From an uncultured Nitrospirota bacterium (lineage in GTDB: Bacteria; Nitrospirota; Nitrospiria; Nitrospirales; UBA8639), in contig CAKZPV010000033.1 in assembly GCA_937139405.1 (NCBI GenBank), forward strand, positions 224,911 to 288,910: 64,000 bases of DNA, written 5' to 3'. Positions 8,151-17,315 of the stretch are shown one piece after another (position 1 is the stretch's first letter; the number at the start of each line of letters is the position of its first letter). A model generated the notes under the pieces. That model saw only the letters and a program-made list of their open reading frames with translations. It was not told where the DNA came from and made no database searches. The translations under genes were made by a program, and so were the position numbers.

Positions 8151-10511
8151 ATGTCTACATTGCTTGTCATTAACGATGATCCTGTCCAACTCCATCTGTT
8201 GGCGAGTCTGCTTGAACAAGATCATGAGCAAATTATCCGCTTTTCATGTTCCGAGTCGGCTTGGCAGTGGCTTCGAGAAGGCCACATTCCAGATGGTATT
8301 GTATTGGATCTTCATATGCCAGGGATCAACGGGTGGCGGTTTTGCGAGTTGCTTCATACGCAGGGCCAACCAGGGCAATCTGTGCCGCCTGTGCTAATTG
8401 TTTCTGCGACCTATTCCGGGAGCGATGCAGATGATTTGTTGACAGACATGGGGGCTTCTGCATTTTTATCCTTACCTGCAGAGCCCATACGAATTCGCCA
8501 GGAAGTCCGACGACTTCTTGAAGAACCGGTTGCATTACAACGCTTTCATGTTTGGATAGCTTCTACGAACAATTCAGAAATAGAACGCCTTCGTGTGGTC
8601 TTTGCGGAGCGGGGTTGGCAGGTTCACGGTTGGGAGAGTGGTGCGCAGATGAAGGCGACGTCATCTGTGCCGTCGCCTGACATCATTATCATTGATGATC
8701 CTCTTTCTGACATTCCGACCCCCGCTCTTTTGGAAATGTGTAAGCGTGAGCACCCTCAGGCTCTGTGCTTAGTGATGGGCTGTCAATCTTTCGAGTCAGG
8801 CCACTCCTCTTTTACGAACGGGTCTACGATGTATCTGCCCAAGGATTATGACTCGCAATCAGTTATGACTCTGGGTGAGAAATGGCGCTGGGAACGAGCG
8901 TTAATTCGAGTTGAACATCTTCTTGAAGTACGGACGAGCGATTTGAAAGAATCGGAAGCTCAATTTCGAGGTTTATTCGAAATGCTTCCAGATGTCTTAG
9001 TGATCTATGACGAACAAGGTCTGATTCAACATATCAATATTTGTGGAGCTCAACAATTAGGATATACGCCTGATGATCTCATTGGTACGTTGCTCAGTGA
9101 CATTCAATCTCATCGCTTAAGCGAATCATCTACGCGTCTTTCCGTTGAGGTGGAAATTGAGGATGGATTTCCCGAGTGGGTAGAAGCAAGACTTCAGCGA
9201 AAAGATGGCACAGATTTTCCTGTTGAAATGATGGAGCGAGCCGTTCGGTTTCATGGTCAACGACAAACCTTATTTGTCGCCCGAGATATGACAGTTCGAC
9301 AGCATATGGCAGATGAAAATGCCACGTTGGAAAACCAGCTCCGGCAAGTACAAAAAATGGAAGCTGTGGGTCGGTTGGCTTCTGGCGTGGCGCACGATAT
9401 GAATAATATTTTAACGGCCATTCTTGCCCACGCGAGTCTGATAAAAGCGCGAGTTGATGAGTTTAATCCATCTTGGAAGGCAGGGGATGTCATCGAAAAA
9501 GCGGTACATCGCGGCAAGGAGCTCACATCTCAACTCTTAGGTTTTGCGCGACAGGGGAAACATCATCATGTTCCTGTGGATATTCATGGTGTGATTCAAG
9601 AAGTCACTGGATTGCTTGGACGGACCGTAGAGAAAACAATATCCTTACAAACGAATCTCATCGCTGATGAGCCATGGGTCGTCGGTGATCCAAATCAGTT
9701 GTATCAAGTGCTCATGAACTTGGCCGTGAATGCCTCTGATGCGATGTCTGACAAAGGCGAGCTAATTTTTTGCACAAGTAACGAACAGGTTTCTTTTGCA
9801 CAGGCAGCCACGATTCCTGGGCTCGCTGCGGGGGAGTATGTTGTGATACGGGTTACCGATACCGGTGAGGGAATGCCTCAAGATTTACAGGCACATATCT
9901 TTGAACCGTTCTTTACCACGAAAGAACAAGGGAAAGGGTCCGGAATGGGCTTGGCCATGGTCTATGGCATTGTGAAAAATCATCATGGATATATTGGGGT
10001 GACGAGTACGCCAGGTGTGGGAACTACCATGCGAGTGTACCTTCCTTCGGTGCTGTGTGATGAGCCTCAGGTGAAGTCAGGAGTAGCGGTGAAACGTTCT
10101 GAAGGAACTGGACATGTGTTGATTGTTGATGATGAGAAAGCGGTAGCTGAGGCCGCTGAAGCGATTCTTATGTTTTTGGGATACACCACTGCGATTCGGT
10201 TGAGTGGCAAAGAGGCTGTGGACTTCTTCCAAGATTCTTCACAGCATGTGGATTTGGTGTTGTTGGACATGGTGATGCCGGATATGAGTGGGTCAGAATG
10301 CTTTGCAGAACTACGCCGCATTCATCCAGAAATTAAAGTGCTTTTGTGCACAGGCTATGATCGAAATCATGCGGTGCAAGAATTGTTGAATCAAGGAGTC
10401 GTGGGATTTATTCAAAAACCCTATGACTTAGATGAGTTAGCGCATGTGTGTGCCGAAGCGCTGAAACAGCCTGCACCGGTCGTTGCTTGTTTATCTGTAA
10501 GCCAGAGTTAA
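8151..10511 (+). CDS. Hybrid sensor histidine kinase (REC-REC-like-PAS-HisKA-HATPase-REC)
   Basis: This 786-residue cytoplasmic kinase has no transmembrane segment. An N-terminal receiver (acceptor Asp53 in VLDLHMPG) is followed by a degenerate receiver-like stretch at about 135-235. A PAS domain follows at about 265-385. The HisKA phospho-acceptor lies in GVAHDMNNIL near residue 414. A HATPase_c domain follows at about 515-640, with N and G boxes (NLAVNASDAM, DTGEGMP). A C-terminal receiver (about 660-780) has its Asp in VLLDMVMPD. It starts 2 bases after the REC-GGDEF gene, so the pair probably forms one signalling unit that links an internal cue to c-di-GMP. The signal is unknown. Confidence 0.92.
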   Translation: MSTLLVINDDPVQLHLLASLLEQDHEQIIRFSCSESAWQWLREGHIPDGIVLDLHMPGINGWRFCELLHTQGQPGQSVPPVLIVSATYSGSDADDLLTDMGASAFLSLPAEPIRIRQEVRRLLEEPVALQRFHVWIASTNNSEIERLRVVFAERGWQVHGWESGAQMKATSSVPSPDIIIIDDPLSDIPTPALLEMCKREHPQALCLVMGCQSFESGHSSFTNGSTMYLPKDYDSQSVMTLGEKWRWERALIRVEHLLEVRTSDLKESEAQFRGLFEMLPDVLVIYDEQGLIQHINICGAQQLGYTPDDLIGTLLSDIQSHRLSESSTRLSVEVEIEDGFPEWVEARLQRKDGTDFPVEMMERAVRFHGQRQTLFVARDMTVRQHMADENATLENQLRQVQKMEAVGRLASGVAHDMNNILTAILAHASLIKARVDEFNPSWKAGDVIEKAVHRGKELTSQLLGFARQGKHHHVPVDIHGVIQEVTGLLGRTVEKTISLQTNLIADEPWVVGDPNQLYQVLMNLAVNASDAMSDKGELIFCTSNEQVSFAQAATIPGLAAGEYVVIRVTDTGEGMPQDLQAHIFEPFFTTKEQGKGSGMGLAMVYGIVKNHHGYIGVTSTPGVGTTMRVYLPSVLCDEPQVKSGVAVKRSEGTGHVLIVDDEKAVAEAAEAILMFLGYTTAIRLSGKEAVDFFQDSSQHVDLVLLDMVMPDMSGSECFAELRRIHPEIKVLLCTGYDRNHAVQELLNQGVVGFIQKPYDLDELAHVCAEALKQPAPVVACLSVSQS

Positions 10512-10578
10512 TGAGATGTGGAGAGGGGTTTCAAGGACCCTATGTGTCGAATCTTCAGAATGATTAGGAGTACAACAC

Positions 10579-11058
10579 ATGGTAACGATTCAAACTGGTC
10601 AATGTGGTGAGATTAAAGTGTCGGAAGACACCTTGCTGACCTTTCCTGCTGGGCTCGTGGGATTTCCGAATGTCCAACAATTTGTAGTCTTGGATGCGGC
10701 AGAGGATTGTCAGTATCAATGGTTTCAGGCTGTTACGGAACCAAATTTAGCCTTCATCATTATTGACGTGCATCTACTCAATCCAGAATTTCAAGTCGAA
10801 GTCTCAGATGAAGGACTCGCAGAATTAGAGATCACTCATGAGGATCCCGTCTTGATTATGGCAGTCGTGACGATTCCAACAGGACAGCCGGAGCATGCTA
10901 CGGCGAACCTACGCGCACCTCTTGTCGTGAATTTACGAACGCGGAAAGGCAAACAACTGATCTTACATGAATCCATTCCTTTGCGATTCTCTTTGCTGCC
11001 TGAAGATAACGCGGCCCGGACTGAAGCAACAAAAGTGAGCGAAACAGCATCGGTGTAA
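10579..11058 (+). CDS. fliW: Flagellar assembly factor FliW
   Basis: FliW binds flagellin and also antagonises CsrA. When secretion drains flagellin, freed FliW releases CsrA from inhibition of flagellin translation in the reverse direction of the switch. The 159-residue protein has the family pattern: ISVSEDTLLTFP-like start (here VSEDTLLTFPAGLVGFP), then the WFQAVTEPNLAFIIID segment and LVVNLRTRKGKQLIL near the end. TTAGGAG is placed well before the ATG. csrA follows 57 bases downstream, the conserved fliW-csrA pairing. A flagellin leader with CsrA-type sites is present in this window, which completes the circuit. Confidence 0.95.
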   Translation: MVTIQTGQCGEIKVSEDTLLTFPAGLVGFPNVQQFVVLDAAEDCQYQWFQAVTEPNLAFIIIDVHLLNPEFQVEVSDEGLAELEITHEDPVLIMAVVTIPTGQPEHATANLRAPLVVNLRTRKGKQLILHESIPLRFSLLPEDNAARTEATKVSETASV

Positions 11059-11115
11059 AATCGTGCGGATAAGATAAGTTCCGTAAGTGATCATCCCTTA
11101 GCCAAGGAAGGCATC

Positions 11116-11358
11116 ATGCTCATATTGACCAGAAAAAAAGATGAGGCCATACGTCTCGGCGAAGATATCCGGATTGTTCTTGTGCAAATTAAAGGTGGGC
11201 AAGTCCGCCTCGGTATTGAATGCCCCTCTTCTATGCGTGTTCTTCGAGAAGAGCTTTACGAAGCCGTCCGTAAAGAAAATCTGAATGCTTTATCATCCGA
11301 TCCTTCTCAACTCAAAGCTTTATCAAATCGTCAGATAACACCTCAAAAATCTTCATAA
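11116..11358 (+). CDS. csrA: Carbon storage regulator / translational repressor CsrA
   Basis: CsrA is a dimeric RNA-binding protein that blocks translation by binding GGA motifs in leaders. The 80-residue protein has the full conserved core: MLILTRKKDEAIRLGEDI, then the VRLGIECPSSMRVLREELYE segment. The C-terminal tail is longer than in E. coli CsrA (61 residues), as is usual where FliW is present. AAGGAAGG lies just upstream of the ATG. A likely target is the fliC leader at 29274-29313. Confidence 0.97.
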   Translation: MLILTRKKDEAIRLGEDIRIVLVQIKGGQVRLGIECPSSMRVLREELYEAVRKENLNALSSDPSQLKALSNRQITPQKSS

Positions 11359-11363
11359 ATTGT

Positions 11364-11381
11364 TAAGGGCAGTCGCCCTTA
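11364..11381 (+). terminator. Hairpin after csrA, possible terminator
   Basis: A perfect 7-bp stem (TAAGGGC / GCCCTTA) with the tetraloop AGTC begins 5 bases after the csrA stop. No uridine run follows, so it is not a canonical intrinsic terminator. It may still mark the 3' end of the flagellar transcript, or stabilise it. Confidence 0.4.
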
Positions 11382-11874
11382 TCTGGGCCATCATTTGGTT
11401 TTCCTTCCTTCCGACCCCTTACTACTAGTTATGGCATGTATATTGACTGTTTATACAATGGCGCGAAAAATGCGCGATGAGGAAAACTTTGCCGAGATGC
11501 CAAAATTCTAGAATCAACATACCGAAGAAAAGAGAAATGAGGTTTTACGCGAGTGGTTGCTTTAGAAGATGGCATGAAGAAAGCCATTGAATGATTTGAG
11601 AAGTATGTTTCTGAGGAATCTCCGAGTTTGCTGTATAAACGTGTTCTCTGTTGAAAACAAATGTTTTCCCTTTAGAGGCAGTTCCTGAAAAGAGAGATAG
11701 GTAAAATTAACCGATAGGCAGTTATTGTCGAGGTGCGCCGATTGGAGAAGATTCGACCCGAGTTGGTTTTACAAAGAGAAGATGAACTTCCAAATTCTAA
11801 TTTGAGGGATACTAAGAATGGCATAGCATTTGTAGGCCATAGAGGATTATTCATAAAGGGGCGATGTAGGAAGT
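11382..11874. other. Long intergenic region with no convincing gene
   Basis: About 490 bases separate csrA from the glycosylation island. A 17-codon open frame at 11458-11511 is followed by further stop-broken stretches. An open frame from about 11718 with EVRRLEKIRPELVLQ runs into the gmd start in another frame. These look like relics of coding sequence, but I recognise no family. A TTGACT sits at 11443-11448 without a good -10 at the right distance. This is the boundary between flagellar genes and the island, and is a plausible insertion junction. Confidence 0.4.
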
Positions 11875-13005
11875 ATGAAGAAGCGTAAAAACGATGCAAA
11901 GCATGCAGAGTCCTGTTCAGATCGGGTGGCCCTTGTCACAGGAATAACTGGACAAGACGGTTCATACTTGGCCGAATTTTTGTTAAAGAAAGGATATACC
12001 GTTGTCGGATTAATGCGCCGTTCGAGTTCTTTTAATACTGCACGTATCGATCATCTTTATCAAGATCCGCAGCATCCAAATCCTCGTTTGCAATTGATAT
12101 ATGGGGATCTCAATGACGCCAGTTCTCTGAATAAAATATTAGATTCTGTACAGCCTGATGAGATCTATAACCTGGGTGCACAAAGTCATGTGCGCGTGAG
12201 TTTTGATATACCAGAATATACAACAGAAATTACAGGTGTTGGAACCTTACGTTTGCTCGAAGCCATTCGTGATTCTGAAGTTCACTGTAAGTTTTATCAA
12301 GCATCTTCAAGTGAGATGTTTGGCAAAGTCCAAGCTATTCCTCAGAACGAAAAGACCCCATTTTATCCTAGGAGCCCTTATGGGGTTGCGAAGGTGTATT
12401 CCTATTGGATCACAGTCAATTATCGCGAAGCCTATAACTTGTTTGCTTGCAATGGAATCCTTTTTAACCACGAATCTCCTCGTCGTGGGGAAACCTTTGT
12501 TTCTAGAAAGATTACGAAAGCGGCAGCGCGAATAAAGCTTGGCATTCAAAAGGATTTATTTTTGGGAAATTTAGATGCTAGACGAGATTGGGGATATGCA
12601 GGGGACTATGTTGAAGCGATGTGGCTCATGCTTCAGCAAGAAAAGCCAGATGATTATGTCATCGCGACAGGAATTGACTACTCAATCAAGGATTTACTGA
12701 ATATCGCGTTCGAAGAGGTGAAACTGAATTGGCAGGACTATGTGAAGCTTGACCCACGATATTATCGCCCTACCGAAGTAGATTTATTAGTTGGGGACAG
12801 TCAAAAAGCGAATGCGCAATTGGGTTGGCAACCAAAAATGTCTTTTCAGAAATTGATTCGAACCATGGTGCGTGCGGATTTAGAAGAAGAAGCAAAACGG
12901 TTATATGGCCTCAATCATGTGATGACTGATTCTGAGGACTCAGTGGTGCAAGGACAGGAAAAAATTGTAGAGACTGTTGATGTAGGACATACGTTCCAGT
13001 GGTAG
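11875..13005 (+). CDS. gmd: GDP-mannose 4,6-dehydratase
   Basis: Gmd converts GDP-D-mannose to GDP-4-keto-6-deoxy-D-mannose, the precursor of fucose, rhamnose and perosamine. It is an extended short-chain dehydrogenase/reductase with NAD(P)-binding motif [23 protein letters not shown] around the catalytic Thr/Ser, and the YxxxK site in PRSPYGVAK. The [15 protein letters not shown] segment is diagnostic of Gmd. The length of 376 residues is normal; the first ~18 residues and the last ~25 are extra tails. It opens the island and supplies activated sugar for the transferases that follow. Confidence 0.95.
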   Translation: MKKRKNDAKHAESCSDRVALVTGITGQDGSYLAEFLLKKGYTVVGLMRRSSSFNTARIDHLYQDPQHPNPRLQLIYGDLNDASSLNKILDSVQPDEIYNLGAQSHVRVSFDIPEYTTEITGVGTLRLLEAIRDSEVHCKFYQASSSEMFGKVQAIPQNEKTPFYPRSPYGVAKVYSYWITVNYREAYNLFACNGILFNHESPRRGETFVSRKITKAAARIKLGIQKDLFLGNLDARRDWGYAGDYVEAMWLMLQQEKPDDYVIATGIDYSIKDLLNIAFEEVKLNWQDYVKLDPRYYRPTEVDLLVGDSQKANAQLGWQPKMSFQKLIRTMVRADLEEEAKRLYGLNHVMTDSEDSVVQGQEKIVETVDVGHTFQW

Positions 13006-13054
13006 CAGGATAAGAAATACGCTGGAGTGCTAGATGAGGATATTTTATTAAGTT

Positions 13055-16000
13055 ATGTGGAAAAAAGATATTGATGTCATTAAGCGACTTCATGAGGAAT
13101 TGCATTTTCAGAGACCTTTATTAGATGTCGGAGGATTAGAAAATCCTTGTATAGCCGATTACGATATTTCTGCGAAAAAAGCGCATCGAGTCTCCGTGCA
13201 ATTGGATGGGCAGCCAAGAAATATTGTTGTTCCACACGTCAATCAAACTGATCGTTATGTCAATATCACTCGGCCATGGAGTTTCATTGATTCCCATTAT
13301 CGAATTCTGAATCCGGAATATGGAGATCCAGGAATTGAAGACCTGCCCAAATTTTACTCGGAAGCCTTTAATACGGTGGTTCTGGTCTCGGTGCTGGAGC
13401 ATGTGATTGATCCTTTTGAATGTAGTCACGCGCTCTTTCAAATTCTTCGACCTGGAGGATATCTCTTTACTTCCGTGCCCTTCATGTTTCCCATTCATGA
13501 TACTCGTGATAATTGGCGGTTCTCTCCAGAAGCTCTAAAAACTATTTACATAAAATCAGGGTTTGAACATATTGAAGGGGATTACCATGTTCAATACAGT
13601 ATGAATGATGGAATTGGGAACCTTCATAACCCGAATGAATCACAGCCGGTACTAGGGTGTTTTGCCATATGTCGGAAGCCAGTCAAGCGTTCTTTTTCTA
13701 TGAAGGAAATTCGCGACGAAGAACAACATACGAATGTCAATGAGTCAATCTCCGGTCAATTGGAAAAAGAGCGAGCAACGATTCCGAGGCCTGCATTGAA
13801 TGATTTAGATAGGAAGTTGTCGAAGTATCTTGATTTTACAGAAGGTTTTTTTGTCGAAGCAGGGGCAAATGATGGATTTAAACAAAGTAACACCTATTAT
13901 CTCGAAAACGCATTAAGATGGAAAGGGATCTTAATAGAGGCTATTCCAGAGCTGTATGAACAGTGCAAAAAACAAAGGAAAAATTCACGCGTTTACAATT
14001 ACGCATTGGTTGCACCTGAATTTTTAGAAAGCACAGCGTTAGTTCACTATGCAGATCTCATGTCGGTCGTAGATGGAGCGCTTAAAAATGAGGAATGTCA
14101 GGAAGAGCACATTCGAGCCGGCTTAGCATGTCAGAAAATTTCGCATAGTTACTCCATCGAAGTCCCTGTAAAAACATTGGAAGCAATCATAGATGAGGTA
14201 TGTCCAGGAACGATTGATCTGTTGTCTTTGGATGTGGAGGGCTATGAACTTAATGTATTAAAAGGCTTGAATTTTGAGAAATACAGGCCTCAGTTTATTC
14301 TCGTTGAAGCAAGATTCTATGATGAAGTCAATGAGTTCTTGCGTTTGTATTATGAACAAGTGGATCAGTTAAGCCACCATGATTATTTGTATCGAGTGAA
14401 GCCCTCTTCTGAATTTTCTATAAAAAATGGCAGTGCTTTTTCTAAGAAATCTTCCATGTCTTTTCCTAATGGGGCGTCGTTTATTCCATTATCTCATCAT
14501 AAAAAGACCTGTGTATTTCTGAATACCTATTACCCAGGATTTTTAGATTCACATTTTTCTAAGACTTCCGAGTTGATCAGCTGTTCGTATCAAATACAAA
14601 AAGACGCTCTGCAATCTGAGTGTTTTGGTGACAGTGACTTCTATTCTGAAGCTATCAAAAAGCATGGATGGGATGCGCAAGATTTTATCGTCAATTGTGA
14701 AAGGCTTCAGCAATCTTGGGCTGTGGAGCATCATGTGAATGGACAGGGATTACAAATAGCCGTCGAGCAGATCCGACAATTAACCCCCGATGTGGTTTAT
14801 TTGCAAGATCTAAATCTGGCTACTGCTGACTTTATTGCTGCCATACGCCCATTCACAAAACTTATCGTTGGACAAATTGCTTCAAAAGTGCCTCCGCAAA
14901 TCGACTTGCTAGTGTTCGATATATTATTTTCGTCGTTTCCTCATTTCGTTAAAGAGTTTCGGAAAGAAGGGATTACTGCCTATTACCAACCTCTTGCATT
15001 TGATCCTCGTGTTCTTTCGGAACAGAAATTTAACAGCAAGAAATACGAAATAACGTTTGTCGGTACCCTGTCAGCAGATCATAGTCGACGTATGGAGTTT
15101 TTAGAAGACCTCCAAGGACATGTGCCATTTGATTGTTGGGGATATCAAATCAGTCCACTCGCTAATAACTCTCGAATGCAACGACAGTATCACGGAGAAG
15201 CCTGGGGTGGAGAGATGTTTACACTTCTTCAAGAATCTAGCATGACGTTAAACTATCATGTCGATGCGGCAGAGCAGTTTGCCAATAACATGAGATTATT
15301 TGAGGCAACAGGGTGTGGGGCGCTGTTGATAACTGATTATAAGGATAATCTGCAAGAGCTATTTGATGTTGGTCGAGAAATCGTGGCCTATCGATCATTA
15401 GACGAATGCGCAGACTTGATACGATTTTATGGACTTCATCAAGATGAAGCCCGCCAAATTGCCAAGGCTGGGCAAGCCCGTACCCTTCGAGACCACACTT
15501 ACGATATACGGATGGCACAAACAGCAGAGATTCTTGAACGCCACTTAAATAGTAAGTTTGAAAAATCCCACTTTTCTTCCTCAGATTTATCTCGAATCTC
15601 GTATGGATATGAGTCAATAAAGGAAACTGAAGTCACGACTTGCATGACAAATGCATGGAAAAATTCCGACATTCCTCATAAGCAAAGAACATTAGTCCAG
15701 ACTGAACTGCATGCAATGTATTCCGGCAAACCCCCAATCGTATTCCAGGTGTTAGCTAATTGCTTGCAGCCTTATGTCAGACCTCAATCAACAATTCTAG
15801 AAATTGGGTGTGCAAGTGGCTATTACTATGAAATACTTGAATACTTATTAGGAAAACGCTTGGTTTATACAGGAGTAGATTATTCGGAGCCACTTATTTC
15901 CATGGCCAAAAGCTACTATCCTTCTCCAACGTTTCACGTCGCGAACGGAGAAAATCTTCCTTTTCTTGATGGACAATTCCAAATCGCCATATCTTCTTGC

Positions 16001-16285
16001 ATTCTTCTCCATGTGCCGGAATACCGCGAGCATATTCGGGAGACCGCTCGCGTGGCTCAAGACTATGTCGTGGCTCATCGGACACCTGTCTGTAAAAAAA
16101 CACCAACGCAACTATTTAAAAAATATGCCTATGAAATCGAAACGGTGGAGCTACGGTTTCATGAAAAAGAATTCCTTGAAGAATTTTATGAGGCAGGCTT
16201 AACCCTTCTTCATGCAATGGAATATTCATCTTCTCCTCATGTTGATCAATATGATGTGACCTATGTATTCAGAAAAACGCAATAA
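13055..16285 (+). CDS. Multidomain methyltransferase - FkbM - glycosyltransferase - methyltransferase
   Basis: This 1076-residue protein joins four modules. Residues about 20-210 form a class I methyltransferase, with VSVLEHVIDP and the LRPGGYLF motif. Residues about 255-440 are an FkbM-type O-methyltransferase, with VEAGANDG and SLDVEGYELNVLKG. Residues about 480-830 are a CgeB/GT1-like glycosyltransferase, with FVGTLSADHSRR and LFEATGCGALLITD. Residues about 880-1076 are a second class I methyltransferase, with LEIGCASGYYYE and LLHVPEYREH. No signal peptide or membrane segment is seen, so it should act in the cytoplasm. I infer a role in adding and methylating sugars on a surface glycan or on flagellin. 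The gene overlaps the next one by 23 bases. Confidence 0.85.
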   Translation: MWKKDIDVIKRLHEELHFQRPLLDVGGLENPCIADYDISAKKAHRVSVQLDGQPRNIVVPHVNQTDRYVNITRPWSFIDSHYRILNPEYGDPGIEDLPKFYSEAFNTVVLVSVLEHVIDPFECSHALFQILRPGGYLFTSVPFMFPIHDTRDNWRFSPEALKTIYIKSGFEHIEGDYHVQYSMNDGIGNLHNPNESQPVLGCFAICRKPVKRSFSMKEIRDEEQHTNVNESISGQLEKERATIPRPALNDLDRKLSKYLDFTEGFFVEAGANDGFKQSNTYYLENALRWKGILIEAIPELYEQCKKQRKNSRVYNYALVAPEFLESTALVHYADLMSVVDGALKNEECQEEHIRAGLACQKISHSYSIEVPVKTLEAIIDEVCPGTIDLLSLDVEGYELNVLKGLNFEKYRPQFILVEARFYDEVNEFLRLYYEQVDQLSHHDYLYRVKPSSEFSIKNGSAFSKKSSMSFPNGASFIPLSHHKKTCVFLNTYYPGFLDSHFSKTSELISCSYQIQKDALQSECFGDSDFYSEAIKKHGWDAQDFIVNCERLQQSWAVEHHVNGQGLQIAVEQIRQLTPDVVYLQDLNLATADFIAAIRPFTKLIVGQIASKVPPQIDLLVFDILFSSFPHFVKEFRKEGITAYYQPLAFDPRVLSEQKFNSKKYEITFVGTLSADHSRRMEFLEDLQGHVPFDCWGYQISPLANNSRMQRQYHGEAWGGEMFTLLQESSMTLNYHVDAAEQFANNMRLFEATGCGALLITDYKDNLQELFDVGREIVAYRSLDECADLIRFYGLHQDEARQIAKAGQARTLRDHTYDIRMAQTAEILERHLNSKFEKSHFSSSDLSRISYGYESIKETEVTTCMTNAWKNSDIPHKQRTLVQTELHAMYSGKPPIVFQVLANCLQPYVRPQSTILEIGCASGYYYEILEYLLGKRLVYTGVDYSEPLISMAKSYYPSPTFHVANGENLPFLDGQFQIAISSCILLHVPEYREHIRETARVAQDYVVAHRTPVCKKTPTQLFKKYAYEIETVELRFHEKEFLEEFYEAGLTLLHAMEYSSSPHVDQYDVTYVFRKTQ

Positions 16286-17315
16286 GCAATTTAGCGAATT
16301 CTCCTCGAAGCGAGTGCTCATTACCGGAGGACTTGGGTTTATTGGATCAAACCTTGCTATTTCTCTCGTAGAGCTTGGAGCCCATGTGATGATTGTTGAT
16401 AGCTTAATTCCTGAATATGGAGGGAATCTTTGGAATATTCATGAAATACGGGAACAGGTTCAAGTAAATATTTCAGATGTGCGAGATGAGTATTCTCTGA
16501 AGCATTTGGTGAAGGGTCAGGATTATGTGTTTAATTTGGCCGGACAAACCAGTCATGTCGATTCTATGAAAAATCCTTACCAGGATTTAGAAATTAACGC
16601 TCGAGCTCAACTGTGTATTTTGGAGGCCTGTCGACAGGCTAATCCCGATACAAAAATTGTGTTTGCGAGTACACGTCAAATGTATGGAAAGCCTGAATAT
16701 CTTCCTGTAGACGAACGACATGTCCTTTGCCCAGTTGATGTAAACGGCATTAATAAAATGGCTGGAGAATGGTATCACCTCGTCTATGATTCCGTTTACA
16801 AGGTCCGAGCTGTTGTTTTGCGATTGACGAATACGTATGGGCCAAGAATGCGTGTGAAAGATGCAAGACAAACATTTTTGGGAGTATGGGTCAGGAATAT
16901 TATTCAGGGTAAACCCATTCAAGTGTTTGGGGATGGGAAACAAATTCGAGATTTCAATTATGTCGATGATGTGGTTCACGCATTGTTACTCGCGGCTCTT
17001 TCAGAAAAAGCGAATGGAGAAATCTTTAATTTAGGGGCGGAGGATCCTATTTCGCTATCTGATACGGCTGACTTGCTTCTTTCCATACATGGGAGTGGAG
17101 CAAAAGAGTTCGTCCAATTTCCTAGTGATCGGAAAACTATTGATATTGGTGATTATTATGGTGATTATCGGAAAATTCGTGCTCGACTCGGATGGAAGCC
17201 AACGACGTCGTTAGATGAAGGTCTGCGGAAGACACTTCCCTATTATCAGGAATTTGCTCAATCCTATTGGGATGTAGAAGAGGCCAATGCCAGCTATTCC
17301 CTTTGCCAATCCTAA
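16263..17315 (+). CDS. NAD-dependent epimerase/dehydratase (extended SDR) with atypical active site
   Basis: This is an extended SDR acting on a nucleotide sugar; the exact reaction is not recognisable. It has a Rossmann motif [11 protein letters not shown] near residues 20-30, an AGQTSHVDS segment, [11 protein letters not shown] and a substrate-binding [10 protein letters not shown] region. The usual YxxxK catalytic site is replaced by N161-GIN-K165 in the context [13 protein letters not shown], so the Tyr is absent. The [17 protein letters not shown] segment is typical of the family. It could be an epimerase, a dehydratase or a reductase acting on a keto-sugar. It overlaps both neighbouring genes (23 and 29 bases), which implies tight coupling with the aminotransferase downstream. 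Confidence 0.85.
   Translation: MYSEKRNKQFSEFSSKRVLITGGLGFIGSNLAISLVELGAHVMIVDSLIPEYGGNLWNIHEIREQVQVNISDVRDEYSLKHLVKGQDYVFNLAGQTSHVDSMKNPYQDLEINARAQLCILEACRQANPDTKIVFASTRQMYGKPEYLPVDERHVLCPVDVNGINKMAGEWYHLVYDSVYKVRAVVLRLTNTYGPRMRVKDARQTFLGVWVRNIIQGKPIQVFGDGKQIRDFNYVDDVVHALLLAALSEKANGEIFNLGAEDPISLSDTADLLLSIHGSGAKEFVQFPSDRKTIDIGDYYGDYRKIRARLGWKPTTSLDEGLRKTLPYYQEFAQSYWDVEEANASYSLCQS

Noticed and set aside
10526..10545. Possible CsrA site with CAAGGA in the fliW leader
   Set aside because: The GGA is partly inside the stem rather than in the loop, so the match to CsrA-site geometry is weak.
11432..11448. Possible sigma-54 promoter (TGGCATG-N4-TTGAC)
   Set aside because: The invariant GC of the -12 element is GA here, and no gene starts at a suitable distance.
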